Below are positions 32,153 to 41,285 of a stretch of 64,000 nucleotides of DNA, one piece after another; the first letter of the stretch is position 1; each line of letters begins with the position of its first letter. The position numbers were made by a program, and so were the translations under genes. Location: positions 1 to 64,000 of the forward strand of contig JABAHL010000002.1 of NCBI GenBank assembly GCA_019353055.1, given 5' to 3'. The DNA is from Faucicola osloensis_C. Lineage in GTDB: Bacteria > Pseudomonadota > Gammaproteobacteria > Pseudomonadales > Moraxellaceae. The notes below the pieces were generated by a model. That model saw nothing but the letters and a program-made list of their open reading frames with translations. It was not told where the DNA came from and ran no database searches.

Positions 32153-32953
32153 TTACACGGGATTATCGATATCGACAAAATCAACGGTCAAAGCAAGATT
32201 TTGTTTGACATAATTCCCCAATGCAAGCACGCCACCTCGCTCGGTGGCATGATGTCCACAGGCAAAATACTCAATACCTAGCTCACGGGCTATGTGAGTG
32301 GTTCGCTCTGATACTTCACCCGAGATATAGGCTTGACAACCCATTTGCGCCGCTTGCTCAATCATATCCTGTGCGCCACCCGTACACAGACCGATGCGCG
32401 AAATGACTTGATTACCACCGGATAAATGTAGGGGCTGACGGCTTAAGGTAGTCGATAGTTTGTTGGTGAGAGTTGTAATCGACATCGGCGCTGCTAAATC
32501 CACGATATTACCAATCGGGTGTTTTTCGTCAGGGTATAGCGGCGACAAATCACTCCAGCCCAGCGCTCGCGCTAATTGCGCGTTATTGCCCAATTGGGGA
32601 TGGGCGTCTAACGGTAAATGATAAGCCAGTAAGGAAATGCCGTGTTGCATCAACAAACGAATACGTTTGCCTTTCATGCCAATTAACGGCGCAGGTTCCC
32701 CTTTCCAAAAATAGCCATGATGCACCAAAATCGCTTGGGCGTTGTGCGCAATCGCTTGTTCAATCAATGCCTCAGAGGCTGTGACACCGGTGAGGATGTG
32801 CTGTATCGGCTGTCCACCATCCACTTGCAGACCATTGGGACAATAATCTTGGAATTCATTAATTTTTAATAGCGCATTTAACCGATGCGCCAATTGAGTC
32901 GGACTCATTGAGGTCGCAGGTTGGTTCATTGTGGTTTGCGAAAAAGTCATCAT
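32153..32953 (-). CDS. Nif3-like dinuclear metal protein (YbgI/DUF34 family)
   Basis: The family forms toroidal hexamers with a dinuclear metal site; its cellular role is unsettled. Metal ligands are visible in ILVHHGYFWKGEP near residue 80 and CGHHATERGG near the C-terminus. The opening LAHRLNALLKINEFQDYCPNGLQVDG, in two halves, is the family signature, and GEVSERTTHIARELGI is conserved. At 266 residues it is full length without the long insert seen in some members. It lies 28 bases downstream of the Gcr-family gene on the same strand. Confidence 0.93.
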   Translation of the reverse strand: MMTFSQTTMNQPATSMSPTQLAHRLNALLKINEFQDYCPNGLQVDGGQPIQHILTGVTASEALIEQAIAHNAQAILVHHGYFWKGEPAPLIGMKGKRIRLLMQHGISLLAYHLPLDAHPQLGNNAQLARALGWSDLSPLYPDEKHPIGNIVDLAAPMSITTLTNKLSTTLSRQPLHLSGGNQVISRIGLCTGGAQDMIEQAAQMGCQAYISGEVSERTTHIARELGIEYFACGHHATERGGVLALGNYVKQNLALTVDFVDIDNPV

Positions 32954-32981
32954 ATTTCTATCGTGTTCAGTGTTTCATCAG

Positions 32982-35381
32982 TTATTTGGGTAGCTTGCTT
33001 GCCGTGTCATTTGGGATGATATTGTCGACCGCCTTTTGCACCACTTTTTCTTTAATTGCCTGTTTTTTCTCTGCAATTTCTTCATCAGTCAATTTTTCCG
33101 TATGACTGATATTGTCGATATGGGGCGTACTAGCATGCGGATGTTCTTCTGGCTGCGATGTCAGGGCAGTTTTATGTCCTTTATTATTTTTACCATCGTT
33201 TGCAATCGGTTTGTCATCATAGATAATATTACCGTCGCTATCGATGAGCGCATAGTTCATCGGCTGTTTACGCGGGATAAAAAAGTCAGAGGGTTGGGTC
33301 ATCAAATGCGAGGTGACCAATTCAAATAAGAATTTCCACTCAAAGACTTTCACATTACGAGCGCGTAGGGCGGTCATTAAGGCGAGTGAAAAACTCACCA
33401 ACAAGTTAATCATACCGATAACCATCACCCCAAATAGACTGACCAAAATAATACCGATTTCTGGAAACTCGCCCGTGTTGGCATAAATGTTAAAAATTCC
33501 GTGAATAAAGTTGGCAGACGCAAAGGCAATATGGCGAATATCAAGCGGTAAGCCAAAAATATAACCGATGGTCGCCGTACTACCCAAAAAGCAACCGAAT
33601 AAAAAGTTACTCATAATCGCACCCAGATTGCGCTCGATAAAATCGCTAAAACGCAATAACGTGACAGGTGTCATCATCCGTTTGAGGGTAGGATGGTTGC
33701 GGATACGCTCACCAATTTTGTTGTGTACTGCAAGATTATCGTAATAGCCGGCAATCAATCCTGAAATATACAGATACACCCCAGCAATCGCAGCATGAAA
33801 GATAGCAAGCGAGGTAAACGGGTTAAGATCATGCAGCAAATGCTCTGCGCTAGCTTCCGATGTTAACGGACGACCCAGCCCATACAGCCATATGGATGAA
33901 ATCAGTAGCGCAATCGGCATGGCAATTGAAATATTACCCATAATGGCAATAAATTGGGTGCGCATGATATCAACGACCAATTCGGTCAGCTTGGTAAATT
34001 GCGCCGCTTTGCGCCCTTTTACCTCTGAGATAGTCGAAGCAATCGCGGCAGCTGTCATGGCAGGCTGTTTGGTTGCCACTGTACCACCAATGATATGAAT
34101 TGCCACAAAGCCAAGACCATAAATCATACTGTTTAAAAAAGCCACGCCAAACGGTGCCAGTGGTAAGGACTTCCCTAGGATTTTAAGGGTCGCCATAAAG
34201 CCGATGAGTAAACCACCCAGTGCCGCTTTTTTATACATACGGCGATAGCCCGCTTTATCAGTACTGATATAATGCTCGCCGACCTTACTGGCAGTCTCAG
34301 TGACACGGCGCGACAAGAGCGCGGTATTGATGCCAAATAAATATCTAAAACTACTGCGGTGGTATGAATCTTCATACAATGTATTAATAAGCTCTATGAT
34401 GGTTTTTTTCTTGATATGATCGTTGTCCGATAGCAGTGACACCAACAATTCAAGACGCTGCAAGCTTTGCTCAAGGCGCACCAACATATTGGTGGTACGC
34501 ACGGTAATACCGGTTCGATGAATACGGCGACGGATGTTTTGCATCATAGTGCGGGCTTGGTCGGTCAACACTAAAATTTGACTGCTATCCACCTCAGGCT
34601 GGGGCATCGCTTGCTCATCCCCTGGCTGCATGCTGAGCTGGTATTGACTGACAAATTCAGCGACTTCGCGATTTAGCGCAATGAAAGTATCTTGATTGTC
34701 AATCGGATTGGGAAATGCCTTTATTAAATCGGCATTGAGCCCGATGCCGTTGATACGCGCCGTTAAAATAGTAATGGCTTTGAGCACATTGGCTTCAAGC
34801 GCTTGCACCAATGCTTCTTTGCCTGCAGGTACTTTAAGGATGAGTATCAGTTCAATCCACCAACGCTCTTTGATTAAGCGCACCCAGTAGCGGGTTTTTG
34901 GTGTGGCAAAAAACGCATTAAATAAGCCAATCAAATCGCGGTCATCAGGTACGGGGGGTAATAGCTTTTCACCGACCAAGTCAAAAAATTGCGAAGTAAA
35001 GCCAGCGTCTGACAAGATACCCAAATCCGTGTATAGCGACACCTGACGATAACGATTAATCAAGGTAAGCATAAACACACAAAACCCTTCTGCCCACACA
35101 CGATTGCCGCGCAGTAGCCGAATAAATAGCGCCATCTGCTCATTGGCAGTTGTAGCATCATCTGCACGGTTGCGCAGGGTATCTAGCAGTTGTTTAAATA
35201 GGGTAACTTGCGGAAAATCACGCAGCGCATTGATTTCGTTTAAAATAGTAGTTAAACGCGCTTCTAAGGTTGGCATCACCTTTAATTGGTCTGCCATATC
35301 CGCCGCATCGTAACTATGTGTGGCATTGGGTGTGGCATTGAGTAAAGCATCTTGATTATTAGGTTGCGATAAATTCGTCAA
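32982..35381 (-). CDS. Gcr family membrane protein (labelled site-specific recombinase)
   Basis: The 799-residue protein matches the SpecificRecomb/COG4389 family named after gonococcal Gcr. The first ~370 residues are helical and soluble (LRGNRVWAEGFCVFMLTLINRYR, in parts). From about residue 385 come six to eight hydrophobic helices including FGVAFLNSMIYGLGFVAIHI and the block TKQPAMTAAAIAS. The C-terminal ~90 residues are polar and charged. I see no tyrosine- or serine-recombinase motif, so the recombinase name is doubtful for a polytopic membrane protein. The start is a TTG with GAGG upstream. Confidence 0.8.
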   Translation of the reverse strand: MTNLSQPNNQDALLNATPNATHSYDAADMADQLKVMPTLEARLTTILNEINALRDFPQVTLFKQLLDTLRNRADDATTANEQMALFIRLLRGNRVWAEGFCVFMLTLINRYRQVSLYTDLGILSDAGFTSQFFDLVGEKLLPPVPDDRDLIGLFNAFFATPKTRYWVRLIKERWWIELILILKVPAGKEALVQALEANVLKAITILTARINGIGLNADLIKAFPNPIDNQDTFIALNREVAEFVSQYQLSMQPGDEQAMPQPEVDSSQILVLTDQARTMMQNIRRRIHRTGITVRTTNMLVRLEQSLQRLELLVSLLSDNDHIKKKTIIELINTLYEDSYHRSSFRYLFGINTALLSRRVTETASKVGEHYISTDKAGYRRMYKKAALGGLLIGFMATLKILGKSLPLAPFGVAFLNSMIYGLGFVAIHIIGGTVATKQPAMTAAAIASTISEVKGRKAAQFTKLTELVVDIMRTQFIAIMGNISIAMPIALLISSIWLYGLGRPLTSEASAEHLLHDLNPFTSLAIFHAAIAGVYLYISGLIAGYYDNLAVHNKIGERIRNHPTLKRMMTPVTLLRFSDFIERNLGAIMSNFLFGCFLGSTATIGYIFGLPLDIRHIAFASANFIHGIFNIYANTGEFPEIGIILVSLFGVMVIGMINLLVSFSLALMTALRARNVKVFEWKFLFELVTSHLMTQPSDFFIPRKQPMNYALIDSDGNIIYDDKPIANDGKNNKGHKTALTSQPEEHPHASTPHIDNISHTEKLTDEEIAEKKQAIKEKVVQKAVDNIIPNDTASKLPK

Positions 35382-35622
35382 ACTAACCTCGAAGTAAACA
35401 GAAAATTGAATCGTTTTTTTAAATAGGGTGAATCACAACTATAAGAAAAATACGAAAATAGATATCTTAAGATGAAAATTTAATCGACTCATCAAAAAAA
35501 ATCTATCATTTATTTGCAACAAAAATCTTATGGGCCAAGGTTTAAAGACACTAAAGGATAAAATAACGCGACGTGTTACCGCATTCATGTCTTCTAGAAA
35601 ACAACCCGACTGATTATCCTAA

Positions 35623-35650
35623 TTGATTATCTAGCCGCAGCGATTATACT
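35623..35650 (+). promoter_or_regulatory. Promoter of holB-pilZ
   Basis: TTGATT (35623-35628), a 16-base spacer and TATACT (35645-35650) lie 30 bases upstream of the holB ATG. Confidence 0.6.
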
Positions 35651-35679
35651 ATGGTTACTCTGTTGACTGATTTTTTTCT

Positions 35680-36843
35680 ATGCCATCGACTATAACCGCT
35701 CAATTAAAAAGCACCGAACAACCCAATACCGAATCAACACCCAATGAGATAACCCAATACTACTATCCAGACCCTGTCAGCCAGCAGGTGATACAGCAGT
35801 GGCTGTTTATGGATTTACTGCCGTGGCAACAGCCAACTTGGCAGTATCTGACCACCCATCTACACGCCTTGCCGCACGCGATGTTGTTTGCAGGCAATGC
35901 AGGGACGGGTAAACGCGCCTTTGTCTATCGGTTTGTCGCATGGGCTTTGTGTGAGAATCAACGGGTCAATGCACAAGGTGTCACAACTGCCTGTGGGCAA
36001 TGCCAAAGTTGCCAATGGCTGATCGCCAATACCCACCCCGATCTTTATCAAATTCCCAAACCCACCCTAGAGCGTGACGCGTCGCCTAAACCTCAAGCAA
36101 ACAACGCCCTCGTGGCGCAAGCCCCAACCCATCAATCAGGGTATAGCATCAAGATTGACGAAATTCGGGAATTGCAGCCCTTTGTCACGCAATCGAGTGG
36201 CGGATTAAGAATCGTGGTTATTCACCAAGCGGATGCGATGACCCTAGCAGCCAGTAACGCGCTTCTTAAGACTTTAGAAGAGCCTGCCGAAAATGTGTTG
36301 ATGCTGTTAATTAGCGATAGTCCTTCGCAGCTACTGCCAACCATTCGCTCGCGGCTACAGTCATTTTCGGTGAGCCATGTGACCCCCGATCAGTCAATGC
36401 AAGCGATGCAGCAGTTAATGCCAAATACTGATACTGCGACGCTACAACAAGTGAGTGAGTTGTCAGGTTATGCGCCTTTTTTGGCACTGCAAATGTTAAA
36501 CAGCAAATGGTATCAACACCGCCAGACTTGGATAAACAGCTTTCAAGCGGTTCGTAGTGGGCAACGTATGCCTGTACAAGCCAGCAACTATTGGCAAAAA
36601 ACGCTGACATTGACGGACTTTTTGTACTTGTCGCAAGCTTTGTTAGTGCCATTGGGGCAATTTGCCGTTGGTATTTCAGCGTCATCCAATGACTTAGATT
36701 TTGGCAAGCTGCAGCCACCACCGACATTAAAACAAATTAGCCAGTTACAACGAGTTATTGATCAAATCTGGCAAGATAGACAGCAACATATCCAAGATAA
36801 GTTATGCTATGATAAAATTTTTAGCACCATGCTGGATTGCTAA
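35680..36843 (+). CDS. holB: DNA polymerase III delta-prime subunit
   Basis: HolB is part of the clamp loader. The modified Walker A is GNAGTGKRAF. The zinc-binding cysteines are in CGQCQSCQWL preceded by an upstream Cys (ENQRVNAQGVTTACGQC), and THPDLYQI follows. The IDEIRELQPFVTQSSGG and ASNALLKTLEEPAENVLMLLI blocks (SRC-type region as IRSRLQ) are typical. The ~45 residues before LLPWQQPTWQYL exceed the usual N-terminus, and no ribosome-binding site precedes the ATG; a start at 35809 is possible. It is followed by pilZ, as in Pseudomonas. Confidence 0.93.
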   Translation: MPSTITAQLKSTEQPNTESTPNEITQYYYPDPVSQQVIQQWLFMDLLPWQQPTWQYLTTHLHALPHAMLFAGNAGTGKRAFVYRFVAWALCENQRVNAQGVTTACGQCQSCQWLIANTHPDLYQIPKPTLERDASPKPQANNALVAQAPTHQSGYSIKIDEIRELQPFVTQSSGGLRIVVIHQADAMTLAASNALLKTLEEPAENVLMLLISDSPSQLLPTIRSRLQSFSVSHVTPDQSMQAMQQLMPNTDTATLQQVSELSGYAPFLALQMLNSKWYQHRQTWINSFQAVRSGQRMPVQASNYWQKTLTLTDFLYLSQALLVPLGQFAVGISASSNDLDFGKLQPPPTLKQISQLQRVIDQIWQDRQQHIQDKLCYDKIFSTMLDC

Positions 36844-36930
36844 TCTATTCAATTAGCTATATTACCCAATTATCTAGATTACTTATCATTCACCATGCGT
36901 TGGTAACCCCATGCGTTAGTAAAAGGAACA

Positions 36931-37284
36931 ATGATTATGGCAATGCCATCTCGTGGCGGTATCACCACCATTAACTATGATACGATCGAAAAATTGTATG
37001 CTAGCTATCTGCCTTTTATTGAAAATGGTGCGTTATTTATTCCTACTAACCAGCAGCAACAACTAGGCAGTCAAACCTTTGTGGCAATTACTTTGCCAAA
37101 TTCGAGTGAGAGAATGCCGCTGAATGGTAAAGTGGTGTGGGTCAACCACCGTGCACAAGCCCAGCGCCCCGCAGGCTATGCGTTACAGCTTGGCAAAGAT
37201 GAAGCAGGTTTACGCATCAAAAACGAAGTCGACCGCCTCCTAGCAGGTCATATCAGCTCCGATAAACCCACCTACACGCTATAA
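36931..37284 (+). CDS. pilZ: Type IV pilus protein PilZ
   Basis: PilZ is needed for type IV pilus assembly and interacts with the PilB/FimX system in relatives. The 117-residue single-domain protein has the PilZ-domain pattern (GALFIPTNQQQQLG, LPNSSERMPLNGKVVWVNHRAQ, GYALQLG) but lacks the RxxxR and D/NxSxxG residues needed to bind c-di-GMP, as is normal for true PilZ. AAAGGAAC precedes closely spaced in-frame ATGs at 36931, 36937 and 36943. It sits downstream of holB, the conserved neighbour. Confidence 0.92.
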   Translation: MIMAMPSRGGITTINYDTIEKLYASYLPFIENGALFIPTNQQQQLGSQTFVAITLPNSSERMPLNGKVVWVNHRAQAQRPAGYALQLGKDEAGLRIKNEVDRLLAGHISSDKPTYTL

Positions 37285-37333
37285 ATTTTGGAAATTCTGA
37301 AAGCTCTGGCAGTTTTAGCCTGTGATTGTTAAA

Positions 37334-37392
37334 AGCCAGCGATTGCTAAAGGTGAGCTTATGCTTAATCCTGTAAGTCGCTAGCTTTTTTTC
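37334..37392 (+). terminator. Probable terminator after pilZ
   Basis: GCCAGCGATT pairs with AGTCGCTAGC (one mismatch, one G-T pair) around a large loop, followed by T7. It lies about 50 bases after the pilZ stop. Confidence 0.45.
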
Positions 37393-37583
37393 TTCTATCT
37401 CGCAATGGTTAATCATGCGTCTGTGTCTTGATTACATTTCTCATGTTTAGCCCCTTTTTTGTGCATTTTTTCATTGACAAAAAATGAGACGCAATTTAGT
37501 CAATCCTTGTGTCAAATTACTTGTATAAAATAGCTTTCAGGCGTAAAATATACGACTATTTTTGCTTTGTTCATAAGAAAGGC

Positions 37584-38363
37584 ATGTCACAAACGTCAGC
37601 GCAACCGTTTTTAGATCTAACTACAAGAGTTCTAGCCACAAAAGATGTAACCGCAAGCCTGCCTGTCATCACCGTTGATGGCTCAAGTGGTGCAGGTAAA
37701 GGTACATTGACGGCAAGACTGGCAAAGCTGCTGGATTATCAAATTTTGGATTCAGGGGCGCTGTACCGGATTGTGGGGCTTGCAGCCCACCAAGCGGGTT
37801 TGTTAACCGATATCATCGATGAAAATGCGCTAACTGATTTAACCCAATCGTTAAAAATTGAGTTTGCAGCCGCAAAAGCGGGTTCAGACCATGTGACAGT
37901 GCTCGTGAATGCCAACGATGTGAGCGAAGTGATTCGCACCGAAGAAGTAGGTAACTTTGCGTCAAAAGTCGCGGTATTCCCGAAGGTGCGTCAAGCGCTA
38001 TTAGAGTTACAAAAAAATATGGCAACGTCGCAAGGCAACCCAAACAAGGGCTTGATCGCAGACGGGCGTGATATGGGAACAGTGGTTTTTCCCGATGCGC
38101 CGCTTAAAGTCTATTTGGTCGCATCCGCTGAGGCACGAGCCGAGCGCCGTGTCAGTCAGTTAACCAACGCTGGCAAACAGGCAGATTTTGACGAAATTTT
38201 GGCACAAATTATTGCCCGTGATGAGCGTGATAGTACACGCAGTGCCTCACCGGCTAAGCCTGCTGATGATGCGATAGTGATTGATAGCTCAGCTATCGAT
38301 GCTGAGCAAGTGTTTAACCAAGTTTGGCAACTATGTGCTGAACGTGGTTTGATAATTAATTAA
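37584..38363 (+). CDS. cmk: Cytidylate kinase
   Basis: Cmk phosphorylates CMP and dCMP for nucleotide recycling. The P-loop is DGSSGAGKGTLTARLA. LDSGALYRIVGLAA is the NMP-binding motif, DGRDMGTVVFPDAPLKVYL is diagnostic, and the lid region contains RDERDSTRSASP. The open frame extends to a GTG at 37509, but the added 25 residues look non-homologous. The ATG at 37584 gives a normal N-terminus, although AAAGG is unusually close to it. It is followed by rpsA, a widely conserved pair. Confidence 0.94.
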   Translation: MSQTSAQPFLDLTTRVLATKDVTASLPVITVDGSSGAGKGTLTARLAKLLDYQILDSGALYRIVGLAAHQAGLLTDIIDENALTDLTQSLKIEFAAAKAGSDHVTVLVNANDVSEVIRTEEVGNFASKVAVFPKVRQALLELQKNMATSQGNPNKGLIADGRDMGTVVFPDAPLKVYLVASAEARAERRVSQLTNAGKQADFDEILAQIIARDERDSTRSASPAKPADDAIVIDSSAIDAEQVFNQVWQLCAERGLIIN

Positions 38364-38482
38364 CTGTTTTTAAAAGTTTTATCGATTTTTTATAGACACT
38401 AAAACCAGCCTTATGTTTATAAAAAATCTTAATTTGAACCGTACTGTGCTGGACAGGCTACGGCTATACAAAGGTAAATTTT

Positions 38483-40156
38483 ATGATGGAATCATTTGCT
38501 GAACTGTTTGAAGCAAGCCAAGTACTTGATGTAGAACGCGGTGCAGTTATCTCAGGTACCGTAGTTGCGATTGATAGCGACTGGATTACCGTAGATACGG
38601 GTCTAAAATCAGAAGGTATCGTTGCGCGTTCAGAATTTTTGAATGAACAAGGCGAGCTTGAAGTAGCAGTTGGCGACCAAGTTCAAGTCGTTGTAGACGC
38701 GGTTGACAATGGCATGGGTCAAACCCTATTGTCACGTGAAAAAGCAAAACGTGCTGAAACTTGGAACGTACTTGAAAAACTTTACGAAAACAATGAGATC
38801 GTAACCGGTCTTATCTCTGGTAAAGTTAAAGGTGGTTTCACGGTTGATATCGGTTCAGTACGTGCTTTCTTACCAGGTTCATTGGTAGACACTCGCCCAG
38901 TACGCGACACCGCGCACTTAGAAGGCAAAGAGCTAGAATTTAAAGTCATTAAACTAGATCAAAAACGCAACAACGTCGTTGTTAGCCGCCGCGCTGTGAT
39001 GGAATCTGAAAACTCAGCAGAGCGCGAAGCACTACTATCTAACCTCGAAGAAGGTCAAGAAGTGGTCGGCGTAGTGAAAAACTTGACTGATTACGGTGCA
39101 TTCGTAGACCTAGGTGGTATCGATGGTCTATTACACATCACAGATATGGCATGGCGCCGTATCAAGCACCCATCAGAAGTGGTTGAAGTGGGTCAAGAAT
39201 TAAAAGTTAAAGTATTAAAATTTGACCGTGAACGTAACCGTGTTAGCTTAGGTCTAAAACAACTCGGCACTGACCCATGGCAAGACGTTCTTAACAACTA
39301 TCCAAAAGGTACTAACGTTAAAGCACGTGTAACTAACCTTACTGATTATGGTTGTTTTGCTGAAATCGCTGATGGTATCGAAGGTTTGGTACACGTTTCT
39401 GAAATGGATCATACCAACAAAAACATCCATCCTTCAAAAGTGGTACAAATCGGTGACGAGATCATGGTTCAAATCCTTGATATCGATGAAGACCGTCGTC
39501 GTATCAGCCTAGGTATCAAACAAACCATGCCAAACCCATGGGAAGAGTTTGATAAGAACCACCAAAAAGGTGACAAAGTATCTGGTACTATCAAATCAAT
39601 CACTGACTTCGGTATCTTTATCGGTCTAGAAGGTGGTATCGATGGTCTAGTTCACTTATCAGACCTTTCTTGGACTGAAAGTGGTGAAGAAGCGATTCGT
39701 AACTACAATAAAGGTGATACCGTTGAAGCGGTCATCTTGTCTGTAGACGCAGAAGCTAACCGTATCAGCTTAGGTATCAAACAACTTAACAGCGACCCAT
39801 TCAATGAATACCTAGTATCAAATGACCGTGGTGCGGTAGTGAAAGGGGTAGTGACTGACGTTGATGCCAAAGGCGCTAAAGTAAAACTAGCTGACGATGT
39901 AGAAGGCTACTTACGTGCTTCAGAAATCCAACAAGACAAAGTAGACGATGCGACCACTGTACTGAATGTCGGTGATGAAGTTGAAGCGAAAATTGTCAGC
40001 GTTGACCGCAAAACTCGCGGTATCAACCTATCAGTTCGTGCAAAAGACGAAGCAGAGCAACGTGATGCTATTAAAGCATTAAGTTCAAATGCAGCAGCTG
40101 ATACACAACCAAAAACCATTGGTGACTTAATCAAAGAGCAACAACAAAACCAATAA
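38483..40156 (+). CDS. rpsA: 30S ribosomal protein S1
   Basis: S1 binds mRNA and promotes initiation. Six S1 OB-fold repeats can be followed across 557 residues, with recurring blocks such as GVVKNLTDYGAFVDLGGIDG, RVTNLTDYGCFAEIADGIEG and TIKSITDFGIFIGLEGGIDG, each followed by VHLSDLSW- or VHVSEMD-type ends and an R-(I/V)-SLG-(I/L)-KQ strand. The coding style is highly regular, as expected of an abundant protein. AAGG precedes two adjacent ATGs (38483, 38486). A terminator follows at 40174-40204. Confidence 0.98.
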   Translation: MMESFAELFEASQVLDVERGAVISGTVVAIDSDWITVDTGLKSEGIVARSEFLNEQGELEVAVGDQVQVVVDAVDNGMGQTLLSREKAKRAETWNVLEKLYENNEIVTGLISGKVKGGFTVDIGSVRAFLPGSLVDTRPVRDTAHLEGKELEFKVIKLDQKRNNVVVSRRAVMESENSAEREALLSNLEEGQEVVGVVKNLTDYGAFVDLGGIDGLLHITDMAWRRIKHPSEVVEVGQELKVKVLKFDRERNRVSLGLKQLGTDPWQDVLNNYPKGTNVKARVTNLTDYGCFAEIADGIEGLVHVSEMDHTNKNIHPSKVVQIGDEIMVQILDIDEDRRRISLGIKQTMPNPWEEFDKNHQKGDKVSGTIKSITDFGIFIGLEGGIDGLVHLSDLSWTESGEEAIRNYNKGDTVEAVILSVDAEANRISLGIKQLNSDPFNEYLVSNDRGAVVKGVVTDVDAKGAKVKLADDVEGYLRASEIQQDKVDDATTVLNVGDEVEAKIVSVDRKTRGINLSVRAKDEAEQRDAIKALSSNAAADTQPKTIGDLIKEQQQNQ

Positions 40157-40173
40157 TCGGTTTTGTGAGCAAT

Positions 40174-40204
40174 AAAAAAAGCGACTAATTTAGTCGCTTT
40201 TTTT
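40174..40204 (+). terminator. Intrinsic terminator of cmk-rpsA
   Basis: A perfect stem of about 14 bp (AAAAAAAGCGACTA with TAGTCGCTTTTTTT) and a 3-base loop start 18 bases after the rpsA stop. Confidence 0.9.
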
Positions 40205-40271
40205 ATTTTTACCTTTTAGTTAGCGAAATGAAAGATTTAGTCTAAAAAAGACGACGACTTTAGTACGGTTT

Positions 40272-40280
40272 TGTTATAAT
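40272..40280 (+). promoter_or_regulatory. Extended -10 promoter of ihfB
   Basis: TG-T-TATAAT lies 146 bases upstream of the ihfB ATG, separate from rpsA by the terminator. No good -35 is seen at the right distance, which fits an extended -10 promoter. Confidence 0.5.
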
Positions 40281-40425
40281 ATGCGAAGAAAAGTAATGAA
40301 ATGTAATTTTTCATTATTAAAATTGTTGATAGATTGCTGGATGAAATTGGACTGTAACGAAGTTTTTAAAACCATCATTCTGTAATTTAGACTATGACAG
40401 TTACGTTTAGCGTGTTAGGGGTAGT

Positions 40426-40722
40426 ATGGAAAAAGTGTTAAACAAATCTGATTTGATCACTAGATTATCAAGTGAATGTGAGAATATACCAGAAAAAACC
40501 ATTGAGGACGCCACCAAGCAAATCATTGATTTGATGGTCGATACCTTATCTCAAAATGGACGTGTTGAAGTACGCGGTTTTGGTAGTTTTAGTTTGCATC
40601 ATCGTGAGCCACGTGTGGCGCGCAACCCTAAAACAGGCGAGAAAGTTACCGTGAAAGCAACGGCGATACCCCATTTTAAACCTGGCAAAGCATTGCGAGA
40701 GGCGGTTAATCATCATCGTTAG
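40426..40722 (+). CDS. ihfB: Integration host factor subunit beta
   Basis: IHF bends DNA and assists transcription, replication and recombination as an alpha-beta heterodimer. The 98-residue sequence shows the HU/IHF fold: an N-terminal helix pair, then RVEVRGFGSFSLHHREPRVARNPKTGE containing the DNA-clamping beta arms with the Pro of the RNPKTG motif, and the KPGKALREAV end. It lies downstream of rpsA, the standard position for ihfB. Confidence 0.97.
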   Translation: MEKVLNKSDLITRLSSECENIPEKTIEDATKQIIDLMVDTLSQNGRVEVRGFGSFSLHHREPRVARNPKTGEKVTVKATAIPHFKPGKALREAVNHHR

Positions 40723-40784
40723 TTGCGGTTTTTGAGTCATTCAACGTTATTGAATTAGCGATATGGTTTAATATATGATTGATC

Positions 40785-40819
40785 AAAAAAGAGTGGACAA
40801 AAAATCCACTCTTTTTTTT
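40785..40819 (+). terminator. Intrinsic terminator of ihfB
   Basis: Stem GAGTGGA/TCCACTC (40791-40797, 40805-40811), extended by A and T runs, with a 7-base A-rich loop and T8. Confidence 0.9.
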
Positions 40820-40884
40820 GAATTATCTGTAATAATAGTGGCATTCAAAAATGTAGATTAATTAAAATAACCAAGGAGAAAAAT

Positions 40885-41244
40885 ATGCGTTATCTGTTAG
40901 CGATTTTGTTGTTCGTGGTCGTCGGTTATTCATTGATGCTGGTATTGGTGAATAATAACCAGGTCGAAGTAAATTTACTGTTTAGCCAAGTGCCACAAAT
41001 GAGTTTGGGACTGCTGCTGATTATTAGCATTGTTTTAGGGGTCATCGCGGGACTATTGATGGGGGTGATTTTATTTCGTGTGTTACAGATGAAGCTGGAA
41101 AATCAGCGCTTATCTAAAGAGTTAAAGCAAACCCAAGAAAAATTGATGCAAACGCAGCATAATTATGAACAGCATTTAGCGCAAACCAGCAATGCAACGA
41201 TTGCACCTACCGCAGCCAACCCTAATTTACCACCCGTACGATAA
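40885..41244 (+). CDS. lapA: LapA-domain inner membrane protein (YciS family)
   Basis: LapA (YciS) is a small inner-membrane protein linked in E. coli to control of LPS synthesis together with LapB and FtsH. Two hydrophobic helices (LLAILLFVVVGYSLMLVLV and SLGLLLIISIVLGVIAGLLMG) flank the conserved NNNQVEVNLLFSQVP loop. A coiled-coil tail (KLENQRLSKELKQTQEKL) lies in the cytoplasm. At 119 residues it is close to the usual length. AAGGAG is well placed. Here the usual partner lapB is not next to it; pyrF follows after 41 bases, the order of Pseudomonas and Acinetobacter. Confidence 0.88.
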   Translation: MRYLLAILLFVVVGYSLMLVLVNNNQVEVNLLFSQVPQMSLGLLLIISIVLGVIAGLLMGVILFRVLQMKLENQRLSKELKQTQEKLMQTQHNYEQHLAQTSNATIAPTAANPNLPPVR

Positions 41245-41285
41245 GCAATCCATACTATCAAGTTAAAAAAAAGAGTCAGTTTGTT

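Noticed and set aside
32000..32281. 93-codon plus-strand frame as a small gene
   Set aside because: It overlaps the 3' end of the Nif3-family gene on the other strand and spans that gene's terminator hairpin; its composition looks like translated non-coding sequence.
32982..35381. Site-specific recombinase as evidence of a mobile element
   Set aside because: The Gcr-family name is historical; the protein is a polytopic membrane protein without recombinase motifs, and no element ends or other mobile genes are nearby.
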